The notes beneath the pieces were generated by a model. That model saw nothing but the letters and a program-made list of their open reading frames with translations. It was not told the DNA's origin and did not search any database. A stretch of DNA of 64,000 nucleotides from Halorhabdus tiamatea SARL4B (lineage in GTDB: Archaea > Halobacteriota > Halobacteria > Halobacteriales > Haloarculaceae). Position 1 is the stretch's first letter. Each line of letters opens with the position of its first letter. The stretch spans positions 1,426,001 through 1,490,000 of the forward strand of contig NC_021921.1 of NCBI RefSeq assembly GCF_000470655.1, read 5' to 3'. The translations under genes were made by a program, and so were the position numbers. Of this stretch, positions 63,204 through 64,000 are shown one piece after another.

Positions 63204-64000
63204 CTACAGCGCCGCCGCCAGCGCCGGCGCGACGCTGACGTCGCTGATGACACGCTCGAGCGTGTCAGTCCCGTAGACGGATTCGGCACCGACGCGGGCG
63301 ATCTTGCTGAGTGCGCCGGTCGCGAACACCGGGTGGACGCAGGTCGCGAAGATTCGCTCGGCGTCGCCATCGGCGACCACCGCGACAGAACCGGACATCG
63401 TCGAACCGGTGCCGACGACGTCGTCGACCACGACGACGTCACGGCCCGCGAGCGTCGTCTCGGTCGGTGCCGGACGTTCGCCGTCTGCCGGCTCGGTCAG
63501 ATGATCGCTGTCGCCAGTGCCGTAGGCGTCCCGGACGCCCTCGGCCAGCGGGGCGGCCGCGGCGTCCGTCCCCAGAAACAGCGGGTCGGTGAGGTCTTCG
63601 GGCAGCGGTTCAGCCAGCCGCGGCGCGCCGTCGATCACTGTCGTCGGCACGTCGAAGAACGATTCGACGCCGTTCTCGTGTGGTGTGACTGTCAGCACGC
63701 GGTCGGTTCCGGTCGAGATCGCGCGCGCGGCGGCCCGCGTCGAGATGATCTCGCCGGGCTCGAAGGTCTGGTCCTGGCGCGCATATCCCATGTACGGCAG
63801 GACCGTGACGACTTCGTCGGCCCCGGCCTGGCGGGCGGCGTCCTGCAACTGGAGGAGTTCGATGTGGGCGTCACTCGAGACCGTCGAGGCGACGATGATC
63901 GCCCGCTCGTCGATCGGTTCGGTGACGGTGACGTGGAGTTCGCCGTCGGGAAAGCGCTTGGTCGTGGTCGCACCGAGCGATTCCCCGAGTTCGTCCGCGA
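63204..64000 (-). CDS. prs: Ribose-phosphate pyrophosphokinase, N-terminus outside window
   Basis: The C-terminal ~265 residues of PRPP synthetase, running off the window. Visible motifs: KRFPDGELHV near the upstream edge, the VLPYMGYARQDQTFEPGE metal/ATP loop, and the PRPP loop VVVDDVVGTGSTM. It supplies PRPP to pathways such as Upp and NadC in this window. Confidence 0.94.
   Translation of the reverse strand, partial: ADELGESLGATTTKRFPDGELHVTVTEPIDERAIIVASTVSSDAHIELLQLQDAARQAGADEVVTVLPYMGYARQDQTFEPGEIISTRAAARAISTGTDRVLTVTPHENGVESFFDVPTTVIDGAPRLAEPLPEDLTDPLFLGTDAAAAPLAEGVRDAYGTGDSDHLTEPADGERPAPTETTLAGRDVVVVDDVVGTGSTMSGSVAVVADGDAERIFATCVHPVFATGALSKIARVGAESVYGTDTLERVISDVSVAPALAAAL

Overview
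The window reads as a chromosomal segment of a haloarchaeon (class Halobacteria). The GC content is high, the predicted proteins are strongly acidic (Asp/Glu rich), and exported proteins mostly carry twin-arginine signals followed by a lipobox Cys. Many genes sit in tightly overlapping operons (ATGA, GTGA or TGATG junctions), and several TATA-like boxes lie so close to start codons that leaderless mRNAs are likely. NrdD/NrdG, solo Cas4-like, DUF7260-like, DUF5828-like, DUF7405-like and DUF7350-like proteins are typical haloarchaeal content. A Haloarculaceae-type genome (for example near Halorhabdus or Halapricum) is possible, but the genus cannot be fixed from this sequence. I saw no rRNA, tRNA or CRISPR array.

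Layout. 1-1486: anaerobic ribonucleotide reductase (partial nrdD, nrdG). 1555-4207: small hypothetical genes and a metallophosphoesterase. 4359-12175: a complete dipeptide/oligopeptide ABC transporter operon (binding protein, two permeases, two ATPases) ending in an inositol-monophosphatase-family gene, with a possible coupled 35-aa ORF between the first two genes. 12305-20481 (minus): a ComB-like gene, then a phosphate regulon read as pstS-pstC-pstA-pstB-phoU-abrB/phoU, in which PstS is a tandem fusion of two nearly identical domains. 20697-24448: remnant of an aminoglycoside-phosphotransferase-like gene, a 55-aa zinc ribbon, NurA, an MFS transporter and a lipoprotein. 24691-31058: phosphoglycerate mutase, a TumE/TumA-like toxin-antitoxin pair with a repeated operator motif, HtpX, membrane proteins and a YbjQ protein. 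30228-33741: the de novo NAD operon nadA-nadB-nadC. 33896-38381: a PiT phosphate transporter, an APC permease with a UspA partner, and an SDR oxidoreductase.

38409-40328 is the most dynamic part. An IS200/IS605-type TnpB element with recognisable end hairpins has split a small membrane-protein gene; the two gene pieces are still in frame and are flanked by a 10-bp direct repeat. 40508-49843 is a signalling and surface-polysaccharide neighbourhood: two sensor kinases, a processive GT2 glycosyltransferase, a membrane-anchored HEAT-repeat protein, a stand-alone receiver and a divergent Tat lipoprotein resembling a glycoside hydrolase. Together these look like an archaeal analogue of bacterial polysaccharide synthase loci. 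51443-55029 holds three exported or membrane proteins, including DUF7405-like (Dyp peroxidase-like) and P19/DUF7350-like proteins, which may act in metal uptake.

55111-64000 is mostly housekeeping: YigZ/IMPACT, VapBC, uracil phosphoribosyltransferase, a DUF5828-like protein, a second PiT transporter, a CNNM/CorC-like protein, TsaC/Sua5, a solo Cas4-like protein, a regulator-like protein and a partial PRPP synthetase. With Pst, two PiT transporters and two PhoU proteins, phosphate handling is unusually well represented.
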